This document shows positions 31,986 to 43,294 of a DNA stretch of 64,000 nt, one piece after another. The position numbers and the translations under genes are program-made. The notes under the pieces are model-generated. The model worked only from the letters and a program-made list of their open reading frames with translations, had not been told where the DNA came from and searched no databases. The DNA comes from Ilyonectria destructans (taxonomy: Eukaryota; Ascomycota; Sordariomycetes; Hypocreales; Nectriaceae): assembly GCA_020740775.1 (NCBI GenBank), contig JAHEWK010000040.1, positions 205,964 through 269,963 of the forward strand. Reading direction: 5' to 3'. Position 1 is the first letter of the stretch; every line of letters begins with the position of its first letter.

Positions 31986-32117
31986 TTTGCAACGCCACCT
32001 GAATCGTTACAACAAACCCCGCACCGCTTATTATAACTGTCATGCAATATAGGGGGGGTTAGCATCTCGTAAGAGACGTTCGTCTTTTGCACACCAATAG
32101 TCCCCCTTGTTTCTAGA

Positions 32118-32258
32118 CAGGTGCCCCGCTTGTTTAGCCAATCTGAAGCCATGCCTTACCCCGGTTCAGCAAGCACTGCGATTATATCGAGTTTTGAAAT
32201 TTTAGCTCACCTCCGCTGCAGCGACCGGCATTTCAGCCGCAGTTCCAGAGAGGATATG
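32118..32258. repeat. Direct duplication, copy 2
   Basis: The more GC-rich partner of 31845-31985, sharing GAAGCCATGCCTTACCCCGG, GCGACCGG and AGGCGCAG/AGCCGCAG blocks. No coding content is recognised. Confidence 0.7.
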
Positions 32259-32431
32259 GTGCCATCTGCATTGCCAGAGTAAGAGCCACGATCGCATGCA
32301 ATAGTCCTCAAAGAGAAACCTCCTAGGCACCGGGCATTGCAGCAAGATGGTTTCAGGCTTCCAGCTAGTCTGGCATAATAGGTTTCGTCTATCCCCGGTG
32401 TGTCGTTGGCGTTTTGGTCTTCGTCGAGGGC

Positions 32432-32685
32432 GGCGGAATTGTTGTTTCAGAAGGATATAGGGTGGCGCAATTATTACTCCAAAAGGACATAAGCTGGCGC
32501 AATTATTGCTTCGAGGGATATAAGCCGGCGCAATTGTTGCCCTAGAAGGATATAAGCCGGCGCAATGTTGCTCCAGAAAGATACAAGCTGTTGCCATTGT
32601 TGCTTGAGGAAGATACAACCTCTTGTCATTATTGCTCCAGAAAAATACAAGCAGTTGCCATTGTGGCTCCAGAAGGATATAAGCT
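32432..32685. repeat. Tandem repeat, about eight 32-bp units
   Basis: Diverged units follow the pattern GGCGCAATTATTGCTCCAGA, then AGGATATAAGCT. The first five carry GGCGCAAT and the later three carry GTTGCCAT or CTTGTCAT. The minus strand is open through the array (repeats of the kind CIFLEQ/YIPRSNN), but this looks like a by-product of the repeat length. It lies 130 bp upstream of the gene starting at 32815. Confidence 0.85.
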
Positions 32686-32814
32686 GGCGGTTGCGTAACT
32701 CTGCGCCTCTCTCAAGATTTTTATTTCCCCCTTCAAGCAGTTATCATCTGTCCCTCTCTTTCTATCTAGTAACTACGCTGTCATTCAATCTTCAATCCAA
32801 TCCAAGCCGCCAAA

Positions 32815-34170
32815 ATGCCTCCTCTTCCCCGCGAACCTAGCCTCCCTGGGCCGGTGCGAGAAAACCGCAAGTTTTTCTTCTTTCTTCTTCATTTTGAGAC
32901 GATTTTCCCTTACCCTGGACTCTCTGTGTCCTGGCCTTTCCCGACCGTCTCGAGCATGTTGACTCTTGTCGCCTTGACCCCAGAGGGGATAAGTCAAACA
33001 CTGCTTTGAGCCAAACATCCTTCTACACTCGAGGACACTCTCCGATTGGGTCAGCGTTTTGAACTAATATTTATATCTGGTCATTTCAGTTCTTGAACAA
33101 TTCGATAGAAGACTGCCGGACCTCGAGCGTAAACTCTCCGAGGTTATGGAGACTCAATGGAGATTCGACATTGATCCGCAGTCGATATATCCTTACACCA
33201 GTCGGTACTCGAGGGAAATTCTTGGCGGTGACTTGTACAGGTAAGTTCTAATCTCTGCAGGGACTTGTTTATATCTAGGCGTCCGCCTTGGCTGACAAGA
33301 AGAATTGTCACTGTTAGAATTTGCGAGCGGTGCGTTGACGATCTCGATTCCTTTAAAACGAAGTTTACCCTCCGGGCTATCCAAGACATCAATACCCTGT
33401 GTCCCGCCCGCGCTATTACGATCCGGTATGACGAGCGCCGGCCCGAAGATGATGACCGCCCTATCATCGGTTGTAATGTATCGGAGGACGGGATGTTGCG
33501 TGTACGCTTCGGCGAAGATAACTTTGGCCACGACACATGCCCACTAGAGGAGGAGAAGCTTCTGCTGGGCCTCGACGTTTCCTCGCGGACGAAAGGGTGG
33601 AATGTTCCTTTCCGTGCTCTCGCGTGGGTCCGTCGCGACTTTGACGACGAGATTCCCGAGCTGCGCGACATGTATCGCAAGGTTATGCGGAAACACACGG
33701 TCGATTTCAGACCCGATTTTGGTGCCGTGCAGAAGTCCCTTGGGCCATTTTTTTCTTCCAAGGGGACGGGCACCTGGTGGGAGGCTGAGATGGGCAAGAA
33801 GGTGTTGCTCTGGATGAAGGGGATTGCGTTCGGGCTCGGCAGTCAAGGGTTCCAGGACGACGAGATGCTAAGAGAGGCGTATCACGAGGCGGTACACACG
33901 GGAGTTGTTGGGTTTCGCATTGTAGAGAAGTTGGTGGGCAATGGAGACGACGAGATGGAGTTTGTGATTGAGGGTGGGGTGCTTTACTTGCAGGTGAGTT
34001 CCGGTTTCTTGCCCCTATTCAGCTAAGCTCGATGAGCTACACTGTCTCAATGGCCGAGGCTGTTTGGACTTGGGCGCATGTGGCTGATGTGATTACAGTG
34101 CACGGCAGACGCTTATGACATGGGCCCGTCGACGTATGGTGCTATGAAGAAGCTGGCTGATCTCCTGTAG
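32815..34170 (+). CDS. Unrecognised multi-exon protein
   Basis: Exons 33090-33240, 33318-33993 and 34099-34170 join in phase (VLEQFDRRLPDLERKLSEVM; then ICERCVDDLDSFKTKFTLRA; ending CTADAYDMGPSTYGAMKKLA). A first exon beginning with the ATG at 32815 (PPLPREPSLPGPVREN) is likely, but its donor does not give the required phase, so the 5' end is uncertain. The protein is acidic, about 320 residues, with no membrane segment. It contains PIIGCNVSEDGMLRVRFGED and WWEAEMGKKVLLWMKGIAFG. No family is recognised. The quality of the splice sites and the lack of stops argue for a real gene. Confidence 0.65.
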
Positions 34171-34539
34171 CTGTTGATCCAGTTTGCAGGGTTTTTAAAC
34201 TGAGGCTGGATTCGGCTTAACTTGCTGTTATTAGTGGTATTATAAGCAGTTAAAGCGTCACTAGCTGGGGCAAAAAACGTAACGCGGCCTCGCTTAAGTA
34301 CACAGCGTGCCACTATTCGAGCTAGTATAGCCAATTTAACAATAGGCAGCCAACCCCGCCTGCAAGGCACATTACAGGCTGCACAGCCACCTAGGTAATC
34401 ACCTCTGCTTCGGAACTTGAATGTCGATAAAGAGGCCGCCCCAGGCAGCTGCAGAATATTATTTACATCTTGATCGCCTACCGCGTATGTGAAGAGTTCC
34501 AGCCTAGTCACTACGTGAAGTGACCTCAAATCCCAGAGA

Positions 34540-35940
34540 ATGGAAGACTTACATCACCACCTCGGCAGGCGCAGCCTCTGGGAGAAGTATGACGCACCCA
34601 AATCCCCCACCTTGGACGTCACTGAGATATGGGGCTATGATGGCTCCGACTCGGCAGCCTGCGATCACAGGACCATCTCCTCCGCCGAAGTTGCCAGTTG
34701 GCTAGACGAGCCAGCAGAGAAGTTGCTCTACCCTAGATCGCACACACGGCTCGCCCGGTTCGTCTGGGTAGGAGAGAACCCAAAGACGTCGCGCCAGGCA
34801 CCGTCAGCAGGAGTACTAGCTCAGATCCTCGAGTCTTGGGGCCTTGAGCAAGCGTCTGATTACTCGCGGAGCAGCTTTGCCGGGGTCGCCGCCCTGCCGT
34901 CTCGTGGCGACACAAGGATATTCACCGTCACGTACCATCCAAAGATAGCGGTGGCATGGTCGAGCTCTACCATAGGCGGCGCAACCCATACACAAGCCGT
35001 CGCCTTCACAGGGCCCGAACAAAGAACAGAGATTCTCAACATCCTCGCCTCCCGATGGCGTCCCGACGTGGTGAGCCACCCCGTGTTCCCCGCCTTCCTC
35101 TGCAGCCTGGCTCTGAGCGGCGAGTTTGACGACACGGTTGAGGGCATCAAGGCGGACGTGCGCGAGGTCGAGGTCCGCACCGGCCACCACCGCTTCTCGC
35201 ACCGACAGGAAAGGCCGGCCGCGGGAGAATTGGGAAACCTCTCAGCCAGGATGAGCGGGTGCGCCGCGAAGCTCGCCAATGGATCGCGTAAGCTGAAGGT
35301 GGTTGCTGCCCTCAACGACTTCATCATCCGGCACACCGGGGGCCAGACCCCTTCGGAAAGGAACCAAGACGACAAACCACAGAACATGGAGGGCCTAGAA
35401 CTAGAAAAGAGGGATTCCATCTACACCCGCTGGTCATCCCCTCTCAAGCCGACAGCAGCTCTTCAAGACAAGCCTAACATCACAGCCGCTACCCTCCTCT
35501 CCCACCATGTCGACGTCCTCCAGCAGCGGCTAGCCATGCAGTCCGTAGACAACGAGTACGTGCGGCAGCGGGTGCAGGTCCAGATCGCAGCACTCTTCCA
35601 CCTGATCGCCCAGCAGGACAACGCCATCGCCTTCGACACGGCGCGCGCCACGCGGGAGCTCGCCGCCTCTAGCAAGGAGGACTCGTCGTCGATGAAGATG
35701 CTCTCCATCGTCGCCATGTTTTTCCTCCCGGGGAGCTTCGTCGCCGCCTTATTCTCCACCCCGCTGTTCGACTGGGACGGCGCCCCCATGGACTCGTCGT
35801 CTATTGGCATTGGTACGAGGCCGCAGTTTGCCCTGTTCTGGGCCGTCACGGTGTCAGTCACGGCGCTGACCTTTGCCGTGTACCTGGTTGCGGCGGTCTT
35901 GCGGAAGAGAAGGGCGAAAAGGCAGGATATTTCTGTTTAA
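34540..35940 (+). CDS. CorA-like Mg2+ transporter-type membrane protein
   Basis: A single-exon frame of 466 residues. The large N-terminal part is soluble and the C-terminus carries two hydrophobic helices separated by a short loop: about residues 387-408 (MLSIVAMFFLPGSFVAALFS) and 429-451 (FALFWAVTVSVTALTFAVYL), followed by a basic tail (RKRRAKRQ). This two-helix C-terminus after a long helix (LLSHHVDVLQQRLAMQS...AIAFDTAR) is the CorA-like layout common in fungi. The bacterial GMN signature is not present, which is usual for these fungal members. True Mg2+ transport is therefore not shown. Some relatives may have other roles. Confidence 0.8.
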   Translation: MEDLHHHLGRRSLWEKYDAPKSPTLDVTEIWGYDGSDSAACDHRTISSAEVASWLDEPAEKLLYPRSHTRLARFVWVGENPKTSRQAPSAGVLAQILESWGLEQASDYSRSSFAGVAALPSRGDTRIFTVTYHPKIAVAWSSSTIGGATHTQAVAFTGPEQRTEILNILASRWRPDVVSHPVFPAFLCSLALSGEFDDTVEGIKADVREVEVRTGHHRFSHRQERPAAGELGNLSARMSGCAAKLANGSRKLKVVAALNDFIIRHTGGQTPSERNQDDKPQNMEGLELEKRDSIYTRWSSPLKPTAALQDKPNITAATLLSHHVDVLQQRLAMQSVDNEYVRQRVQVQIAALFHLIAQQDNAIAFDTARATRELAASSKEDSSSMKMLSIVAMFFLPGSFVAALFSTPLFDWDGAPMDSSSIGIGTRPQFALFWAVTVSVTALTFAVYLVAAVLRKRRAKRQDISV

Positions 35941-36560
35941 GAGTCAGATTGCCGTGGGCAAGTCACTTCCGTATGACCTTGCCGTTTCTCGGGCGGGTTC
36001 TGAAAGCCGGCACGGAGGTTCGGCTCGGAGTGGGGCAATACCGGCCGGTGTCGATTGAGATGGGACCTTGGATCCGCGGCCTCGAGATAAGGGCGACTGC
36101 GGTGAGCAAGACAACATTAGAGTCGGCCAGGTAACGGGGGAGCCGGTGGACTGTAGCAGCAGCTGTAACCTCGCATGGGACCTACCGCGTCCGCGTACTA
36201 TTACGTTGCTGGGCTCATCATTGCCATCGCGCATAGACAGTTTATGCCACTCAATTACCGATGAACCTAATTCTCTCTGAAACTCTGAAACTCCGCGGAG
36301 ATAGACTCTAATCCGCGGCCTTGTTCATTTCCAGCGAGTCATTTGGAAACTTATTGAATTGCCGAGGCCCCACACATGAACTTACATCAAGGCTTCTTGA
36401 CCCTCGCCCTCGCCCTCGGTCGTCACGGATATAGCTAAACTCCAGACTTGGAACCCGAGCAACAGATTGGATAAAGTAGCCTGTATAGCGACGCATGGTC
36501 AAGCTCATCTTAGCTCCATCTACCCTCGTTCCCCTAGATCACCATCTCCAACGCAGCTTC

Positions 36561-37358
36561 ATGGCTTCCGGCAAGACTCTCGCACTCGTCACTGGGGCAA
36601 ACCAAGGAATTGGCTTTGCCGTCTCCAAGAGGCTTGCATCAGAACATGGATACCGCGTTATCATGACCGGAAGACGCGAGGACGACATCAAGGCCAAGGC
36701 CAAAACCCTGCAGGACTTGGGTTTACACGTCGAAGCTCACGTCATGGAAATCACCTCTGATGAGTCTATCGATGCCGTTGTCCGGGAAGTCGAGGGGTAC
36801 AGTCAACCCCTGTATATAAACGACGGTCCATGGTAGCTCATGTGTGCAATCTGATTAGCAAGTTTGGACACCTCGATGTTCCCGTCAACAACGCAGGAAT
36901 CTCCAGAGCCGTGCCCTCGTCGAAATCCGTTCGCGCCGAGTACGAAGCATTATTCGCGACCAACGTTGTAGGCTCCTTGTCAGTTACGGAAAAGTTTCTG
37001 CCGCTCCTATCCAAATCCCAAGCCACAAAGAGGGTTGTCTTCGTCTCTTCCGGAGCAGGCTGCCTCACCCAGTGGTCAAACTCCGGGCAGCCCTACCAGG
37101 GCTTTCAAGGCGCCGGCTAACGCTGTTAGTAAGACAGCTGTCAACGCGCTCTGCGTTCAGTACGCAGTCGCTTATGAAGATGATGAGAGCTGGAAGTTCA
37201 ATTGCTGTTGTCCTGGGTACTGCGCTACGAACCTGAATGGCTACAGGGGAGTAAACCCGCCCGAGACTGGAGCTGAGATAATTTGCTATCTCGCTACGCT
37301 GGGAGAGGATGGACCGACGGGGACATCTGTCAATACCCAAGGGCCAATTGCATGGTAG
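36561..37358 (+). pseudogene. Short-chain dehydrogenase/reductase, broken at the catalytic tyrosine
   Basis: A carbonyl-reductase-like SDR. Exon 1 (36561-36796) has the Rossmann motif TGANQGIG. A 62-bp intron (36797-36858) is followed by HLDVPVNNAGI (the NNAG motif) and VVFVSSGAG (catalytic serine). At the place of the YxxxK active site the sequence reads GCC GGC TAA CGC TGT TAG TAA. One codon, expected to be TAC (Tyr), is TAA at 37118-37120, and an extra T six bases later shifts the frame. The downstream frame then continues correctly with SKTAVNALCVQY and CCCPGYCATNLNGYRG to TAG at 37356-37358. The lysine of the motif is retained. The product would be truncated and inactive. Confidence 0.85.
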
Positions 37359-38314
37359 AGAAGGGTACTGTGCATGGATTTCTTTTTTGTCCGCCTAAGA
37401 TCGGAGGGTTGACATTTCAGGTCGTCTTAGAGAGGCAAAGGTTCGATATGCATGTATCAAGGGCCCCGAGTTGTTTACATATACGAGGTTCGAAAGGCTC
37501 GAATGTTGGTTTGATAGTAACGAGCTACGACAAAAAACAAGACTTTGCAAATCCCAACACTGATGGTAGTATTATGTCTTGGCCGTCTTCAGCTTCGGGA
37601 GTACGAAGGTTTGGGGTTTCAGTAAATAGGGGACTACTCTAAGGACGTCGTTTTTCAAGCCATTGATCTGAGGAGGATGAAACATAGCTGGAATATAAAG
37701 TCCAAAGGTGGGATTCTTCCTACAATCGGCAGCCGTGGAGGAGGTGTGGACAAGTGATGAGCTGCGCGAGTATGGCAGGCTGGGATGTTGTAGTAAGCAA
37801 GATGACGCGAGAACAGGTCGTTCAATTGCATAACAAGGCTCTAAGACTCACATTCTCCAGCTACTCTGTGATGAAGTCTACCGTGTCATCAAACTTCTGA
37901 TGCCTCCCTACCCTAGACAGCCGCTTGGGTGACATACAACTCGCGACTGATCTGGACGAGCATGTATGTATCCGAGCCTTTGTTCCAGCAACTCGTTCGT
38001 CTTGACGGAGCAGACAGCTTCTCAGTTCGTAGGTCTCCGAGTCTCGTACTTTTTTATCCCGCTAACTTGACACCGCCTGCGTCAGATCCTAATGCTGAAC
38101 GGGTTCGGGCTGCACTAACCTTCAGCCACCGGCCCTGATTGAGTCAAGAGCATAATACGAGCCCGGGAATACGAGCAAAGAAACAAAATATAGGGTCGAG
38201 ATGGGGTAGTGGCATGATTGCGTTTTTCATCAAAGGATGCCGGGGTTTCTTTCTTGCTGACTTAATAAGAGCCGGTAAAAGATTTGGTAAGGAATAAATG
38301 TTGGATAGCTCGTA
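37359..38314. other. Intergenic, nothing recognised
   Basis: Short frames only. No domain, repeat or RNA gene was recognised. Confidence 0.5.
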
Positions 38315-38515
38315 TGACTACTTGATGACTTCGAACATGTGTGTGTATTCTGTATCTGTTGACTGCAGCTCCCGCCTCTGAAGGTCATGGAGGTCTAGCT
38401 CTTCCCTGCTTCATAATACGGGCCAGACGGCCGAGGGCTCGGCGAGCCTCCGCTGAGTCGGGCCCGAAGGGCCCCTATTTCTCACGTGACTTCTCGGAGC
38501 CTTAGTGTTCTAACA
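38315..38515. repeat. LTR-like direct repeat, copy 1
   Basis: About 200 bp starting TGACTACTTGATGAC and ending GTGTTCTAACA. It is a diverged direct copy of 41529-41736. Shared blocks are GAACATGTGTGTGTATT, AATACGGGCCAG, GGCTCGGCGAGCC and TTCTCACGTGAC (or CATGTGAC). TG...CA ends suggest a solo LTR. Confidence 0.6.
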
Positions 38516-38859
38516 CAGGAGACCGGTCCCTACGGGCCTGCCAAGGCCTTTCGGAACGAAGCTTACGGCATGGCTTGGAGGGCATTGGGGGTTAAGTAAT
38601 CCGAGCGGTAGAGAAGACTAGGGTGTTTCAGGTCCTGCCCTGCCGTCTCGCAATTCAGTGTCTTTTCTAACCTTTCACGCAGATTGAATTCAGTATTCAA
38701 TCATTGTGAAGACTTATGACGATTCCGTGGCACGTATAGTGAAGCGGGTCAGGTTGGACTGTGGATCAGGACAGGGGGGCTACGGGCCGGGAAGTTCAAA
38801 AACGGAAGTTAGTCGCAGTAGGCGACGCAGCAGAGACAAGGCTCGAAACCACTACATCC

Positions 38860-41500
38860 ACTCCACTTTTGGACCAAGTAGAGTGGATGTACGATTTATT
38901 AGGCAATTACATAGTGGATGTAACACATATTCGACCGGAGTGGAATGGATGTACACGTGGATTTATAAGTGGATTTTTGTAAGTGGATTTTTGAGGCTAT
39001 TCACAACCTCGTCGACGCCTATTCAGCCTCACTTTCAGAGGTTGACACTAACTCTTCAGCCTCTTGCTGCTGTGATGAATCGTCAACCTCGCTGGCGCTG
39101 TCCTCGCCCTCGAATAGCCATTTTGACTCAGCAAGAGCCAGCTCGTCGTCGCTTAGAGTCCCACAGCCGGCATCCAGCTTACTTTCGAGGTGTGACTTAA
39201 GCAATGGATCCAGGTCCTTGATAAGGCCAGCACGGTACCATGAGCGTAAGACCTGACAAATGGCGATAATCTCAGCATCTAGGTTCGTACGCAACCCCGA
39301 GACCATCTTGCCAGCAGCTGAAAATAACCTCTCACACTCGGCTGACATCGGCTGGATCGTCAGGAAGTCCAAGGCCATCCTGGATAACCGAGGATATCTG
39401 CCTTGCTTAGTGATCCAGTAACCAATTGGATCACGAACGTTGCCGTCGCTGGCGTCACGATCCGTCTGCCACGCTTGGTACTCGTCACCCACAATAGCTG
39501 CTGCGTAGGCTGGTATTGAGCTTGGCAGACGACTGTTCTTCTCGAAGGGATTGAAAAACCGAGGTCTTTTTGCTGGTGGCTCGTCGTCGCCTCTGCTGCT
39601 GCTGGTTCTAACCTCGAGATGAGCGTAATCGGACAGCCAGACGTCGGCAACCATCTCTTTTGCCTTTTCAACCCAGCTAGGCTTATGAGCCCACGTTTCA
39701 TCAAACCAGTCCCAACGATAAGCTGGATGGAGCGCCATAGCCGTATAGTAGATGGGCGTCTCGTCCAGCCGCCGATAATATTCATCCAGCTTATCCCAAG
39801 CAAGGTTGATTCCGATGCGGAAGTGCTCTGGATCAGGAAAATCAGCAGCAAGCTGCTTATATTCTTCCAGTGTGTTAAGTAGCAACTCATAGCCAAGCAC
39901 CACGTCCCAGATATTGCCATAGGAGCCAGTCCAGCCTTGCTTACGCCTGCGGATGTGTCCATCACCCTCAAGTGTCTTTACCACGGTCTCAAAAACAGTC
40001 AGAATAGCCTCCAAATGGTAAAGAACCTCCCAGTCTTTGTCCGTTAGCTGATTCTCGTCTCGGAGGATGCGTGGTTTTTTCGCCAACTTGGCTTGTGTCA
40101 CTTGGCCAGTCTTTTTAGACCGATTTTCGTCCTCCCATTGCGCCTTATACTTGATCAGTAGGAGTTCGATAGAGGTTTTCAACCGTAGAGCCCTGCGGAT
40201 CATGTAGAGTTGTGACAGCCAACGCGTGTCGTTGTCGATAATTAGCTTGAGTGGTTTCTTCGATCGGAGTTTAAGAGTGGTGGCGCGATTAATTTCGTCC
40301 TGTTAGATATACCGAGTTAATATGAGACGAATAGGATTTAGTTAAACCGCTTACCCTCTGGACCTCCTTGAACAAGTAAATCAGCCGGTGGCTAATACGC
40401 ACATCAACTACGATATTGTGTAACTTGCCAACTGGTCCTTTTTTGCGCCATTGAGCGTATTCAGTATCAGATAACGCTTCTGCGCCTGACAATTGCTTCT
40501 CGAACGCGTCGGCGTTTTTGCCAAATAAGAGCGCCTTGGCTGACAAGTTAATTGTGTGGCCAATACAGCGTCCTCGGCGCAGTCGGCCATCGAACCCAAG
40601 TTCAGCACCAATGACCTCCATGGCAGTATCGTTGTTTTCTGCATTGTCGAGCGTGAAATAGCCAACCTTCTCTGGACCCACGCCAAGAGTGTGTAGGACG
40701 TCGAGAACCTCCCCACCGATCGTTGAGCCGAAGTGACGATGAGCCTCTGGAACTCCAATCATGATTTTGCATGGCCGATTCTTCTCGTCTCTGAAAAAAC
40801 AAGCAATACCGTAGAGGGCAAGCTTATTTCGAGACGTCCAGCCATCAAATGAAATATGAAGCGCTCCAGGGGAGTTCCTCAGCACCTCGATAACCGTCTG
40901 CTTGTGGCGGTTATACTCTTGAATGATCTTATATCGGACAGCCGTGGCAGTCAAGTTGGCGTGTTGGATGGAAACGGAGGGACTCAAATAGTCGAAGATT
41001 TCTCGGAGGATGGGGTTCTCGGCGAAGGAAAATGACTGGTTGCTACTGACGATTAACTCGACTAGCATACGCTGAAAATGTTGCTTATCAAAGCGTGAGA
41101 TGAAGCTATTCGCGATATTCTGTTCCGTAGGCTTGTTGACGTCCAGTTTCAAAACAGAGGCAATAGTCGGCTGGTTCGATTTCAGTCCGCCTTCGGATTT
41201 GAGCTGTGCTGTGCTCTTTTTCTCTCCCTCTGGTGCTGGTGTTTTGTGCTCACGCCATAGATGATTTGCCGCGTTCTGGAGACCTGAAGAGGTAAAACTC
41301 GCGATAATGGGACGATTTCCGAGGATACAGTCCTTGCAAGCCCATTTGCGTAAGCCATGACGTTGAATATCATAGCCAAAGTCCCACAGCCAAGAGCTAG
41401 TATCACGAGCGCGTTCTGACCAATTCCAGCCTCTGAAATGGCGAAAAAGACGGTCTTCGAGCTGCTGCTGTTGGCCTGGTTGGCCTGGCTGGTTTTTTTT
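38860..41500 (-). mobile_element. hAT-family DNA transposon (copy 2)
   Basis: Defined by a nearly full-length transposase on the minus strand. Left of the coding end (38870-38995) there are repeated GTGGATGTA and AAGTGGATTTTTG motifs typical of subterminal transposase-binding repeats. Exact terminal repeats and target duplication were not identified. The element lies between two LTR-like repeats. Confidence 0.7.
39019..41480 (-). CDS. hAT transposase (BED finger to C-terminal dimerisation domain)
   Basis: Exon 1 spans about 41480-40355, exon 2 spans 40299-39019, and a 55-bp intron (40300-40354) closes in phase (KEVQR joined to DEINRATTLK). The BED-type zinc finger is WACKDCI followed by NAANHLWREHK. 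The catalytic core has SFDGWTSRNKLALYGIACFF, then FTLDNAENNDTAMEVIG and IDNDTRWLSQLYMIRR. The C-terminus has the hAT dimerisation motif MALDFLTIQPMSAECERLFS, then a variable acidic tail. I see no stop or frameshift inside. The very N-terminus (a Gln-rich run before the finger) lacks a clear ATG, so the start is unresolved. This copy could still encode protein. Confidence 0.8.
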
Positions 41501-41528
41501 TTTGGCAAAAACTGTCGAATTGCTGATA

Positions 41529-41736
41529 TGACCAAATGATGACCTTGAACATGTGTGTGTATTGTGTATCTGTTCACTGTAGCCCCCCCCCCCCCCCCCC
41601 CTTTTTATCAGGGAGGTCTTGCTTTCCTTTTCTTCCTAATACGGGCCAGCCGGCCGAAGGCTCGGCGAGCCCCTTCCGAATCGCCTGACAATCTCCTGTT
41701 TCTCATGTGACTCCCTGGAGCCCTGGTGTTCCAACA
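41529..41736. repeat. LTR-like direct repeat, copy 2
   Basis: The partner of 38315-38515, starting TGACCAAATGATGAC and ending GTGTTCCAACA. It contains a run of about 21 C at 41582 that is absent from copy 1. The repeat-associated ORF fragment begins just after it. Confidence 0.6.
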
Positions 41737-41946
41737 TGCCACCAATTCAACAGGACTAAGGCTGAGGATGAGCGAATTGAAGCCCAGGTCACTGAAGAGA
41801 TGGGAGGCAATCCTTTGGCGAATAGAAGAAGGGGCGTCAAAGACATTTGGAGGAGAATAGAAACAGACAGTAGGGAACAAGAAGCTTTGCACTTAGCTAG
41901 CTGTAGTACAGAAGACTGCATCATTGTTAGAAGTCACGGGTGTTAA
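41737..41946 (+). pseudogene. Repeat-associated ORF fragment (relative of 13609-14073)
   Basis: The reading RTKAEDERIEAQVTEEMGGN, then PLANRRRGVKDIWRRIETD and EQEALHLAS, aligns with the C-terminal half of the minus-strand frame at 13609-14073. It begins directly after an LTR-like repeat and has no start codon. Function is unknown. Confidence 0.6.
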
Positions 41947-43294
41947 ACGATCAATTGGGTGGCAAAGCCCTTGAACATTCTACGGCTATCATATCTGTAT
42001 ATAATTTGGGTGGCTCTTATATGAATTAAGCAACTTGAACCTTCACATCTCAACAATCATAGGCGAAAGGTAGCTGTCAGCTCCGTTGAATGTGTAAGTC
42101 GGTGAACTTTGTTTTACCCCGGGAGACAGTGCCGATAGGCCATTTTGTATTACCAATTCTGCAAATAGCACTGTGCTTAGTCATTTTCGCGGTACCCGTG
42201 AAATTTTAAATTCGCGGGTACCGCGAGCCTATGGGCTCCCAGATTGACCCAAAAAACCCCTCACCGGAAACAGGGGGCCGGGGGATCCCAGATCAGACAC
42301 ACATCAATACCATCCATCATCTTTGGTCTCCACAGTTGGCCCTTCTTGAAGGCCCTGATCATCCTAGCCGTATTGGATCCATCAAGAGATTATGAATGTT
42401 AGTTTTTTAGGAGGCTTTTCTATCAAATCTGTTGTAGGTTTCAAGTTACTATTTCGCATCGCTTCATCTTGTCAGACGAACAGGTCGGAAAGGTCGGATA
42501 GGACTGTGATTTAGGTTTCCGGATGCGTACGTAGGTTCAAGCCGCACCCCGGTTCCATACGGGATATCCGCTCCCCGCCGGAGTCAACGGACTAGACCTC
42601 CGGCTCCCGCCGGAATCAGCGGCCGAGGGGCCCCGAAGATCAGACCGATCTCTAGGGATAAAATAGCTAGCCATCATCCAACTAGGTAGAGGAAGGATAA
42701 GAGATTCCATCGTCACAAAAGCTGTTCCCACAAATCCATGACTGTCTGATACATCTGAGACATCTGAAAATGGTCCGGAAGTCAGCATTATGCGGTCGGC
42801 GGAACTTCGTGCCGGTCCGGCTAAGGAGATTTTCAAGTTCAAAGAAGAATCTCATTAGGGGGGAGTTGACAGCAGAAGATGCTAGTGGTAATAGATCTGG
42901 CATGCAATGCAGCAGATAAGTCTCCAAGCTTATAACTATCACGCTGAGCATGCTAAAAGGATCAAAGATCAGGTAAATCGATAATGAGCAGCAGCAGTGC
43001 GTTGATCGATTGTTGTCTAAGGTGCAGGGTACTCCATCCTGCAGATTTACTTGATGCACACAGCTAGGTGACTAATGTAGTCGTTTTCTGAGGTCATGGA
43101 GAACATGACTACCCTGCGACCCCCCCCTTTTTTTTTCTTCAACTTTCTTAGCCGTCAAAGAACAGACAAAGTCGCTGATCTGGCCATTCCAACGTCACTG
43201 GCTGCACTCTAATACAAGAAGCTTTCCGACCATTCTAGATCCCCAACCGCAAGCTCGATCATCCAAGCTCCCCGAAAGCCATACTACACCACCC
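41947..43294. other. Intergenic, with a strong inverted repeat
   Basis: No gene recognised. 42187-42226 holds a near-perfect palindrome: CGCGGTACCCGTGAA, an 8-nt AT-rich loop, then TTCGCGGGTACCGCG. The 200 bp before the SAC1 start have a C/T-rich tract (about 43120-43145), common in fungal promoters. Confidence 0.55.

Noticed and set aside
32202..32618. Minus-strand frame through the 32-bp tandem array
   Set aside because: The repeated peptide comes only from the tandem DNA. There is no start context, splice sites or conserved content.
41582..41603. Run of about 21 C bases as a possible functional G-quadruplex
   Set aside because: An uninterrupted homopolymer inside a repeat, absent from the sister copy. 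More likely slippage or an assembly artefact.
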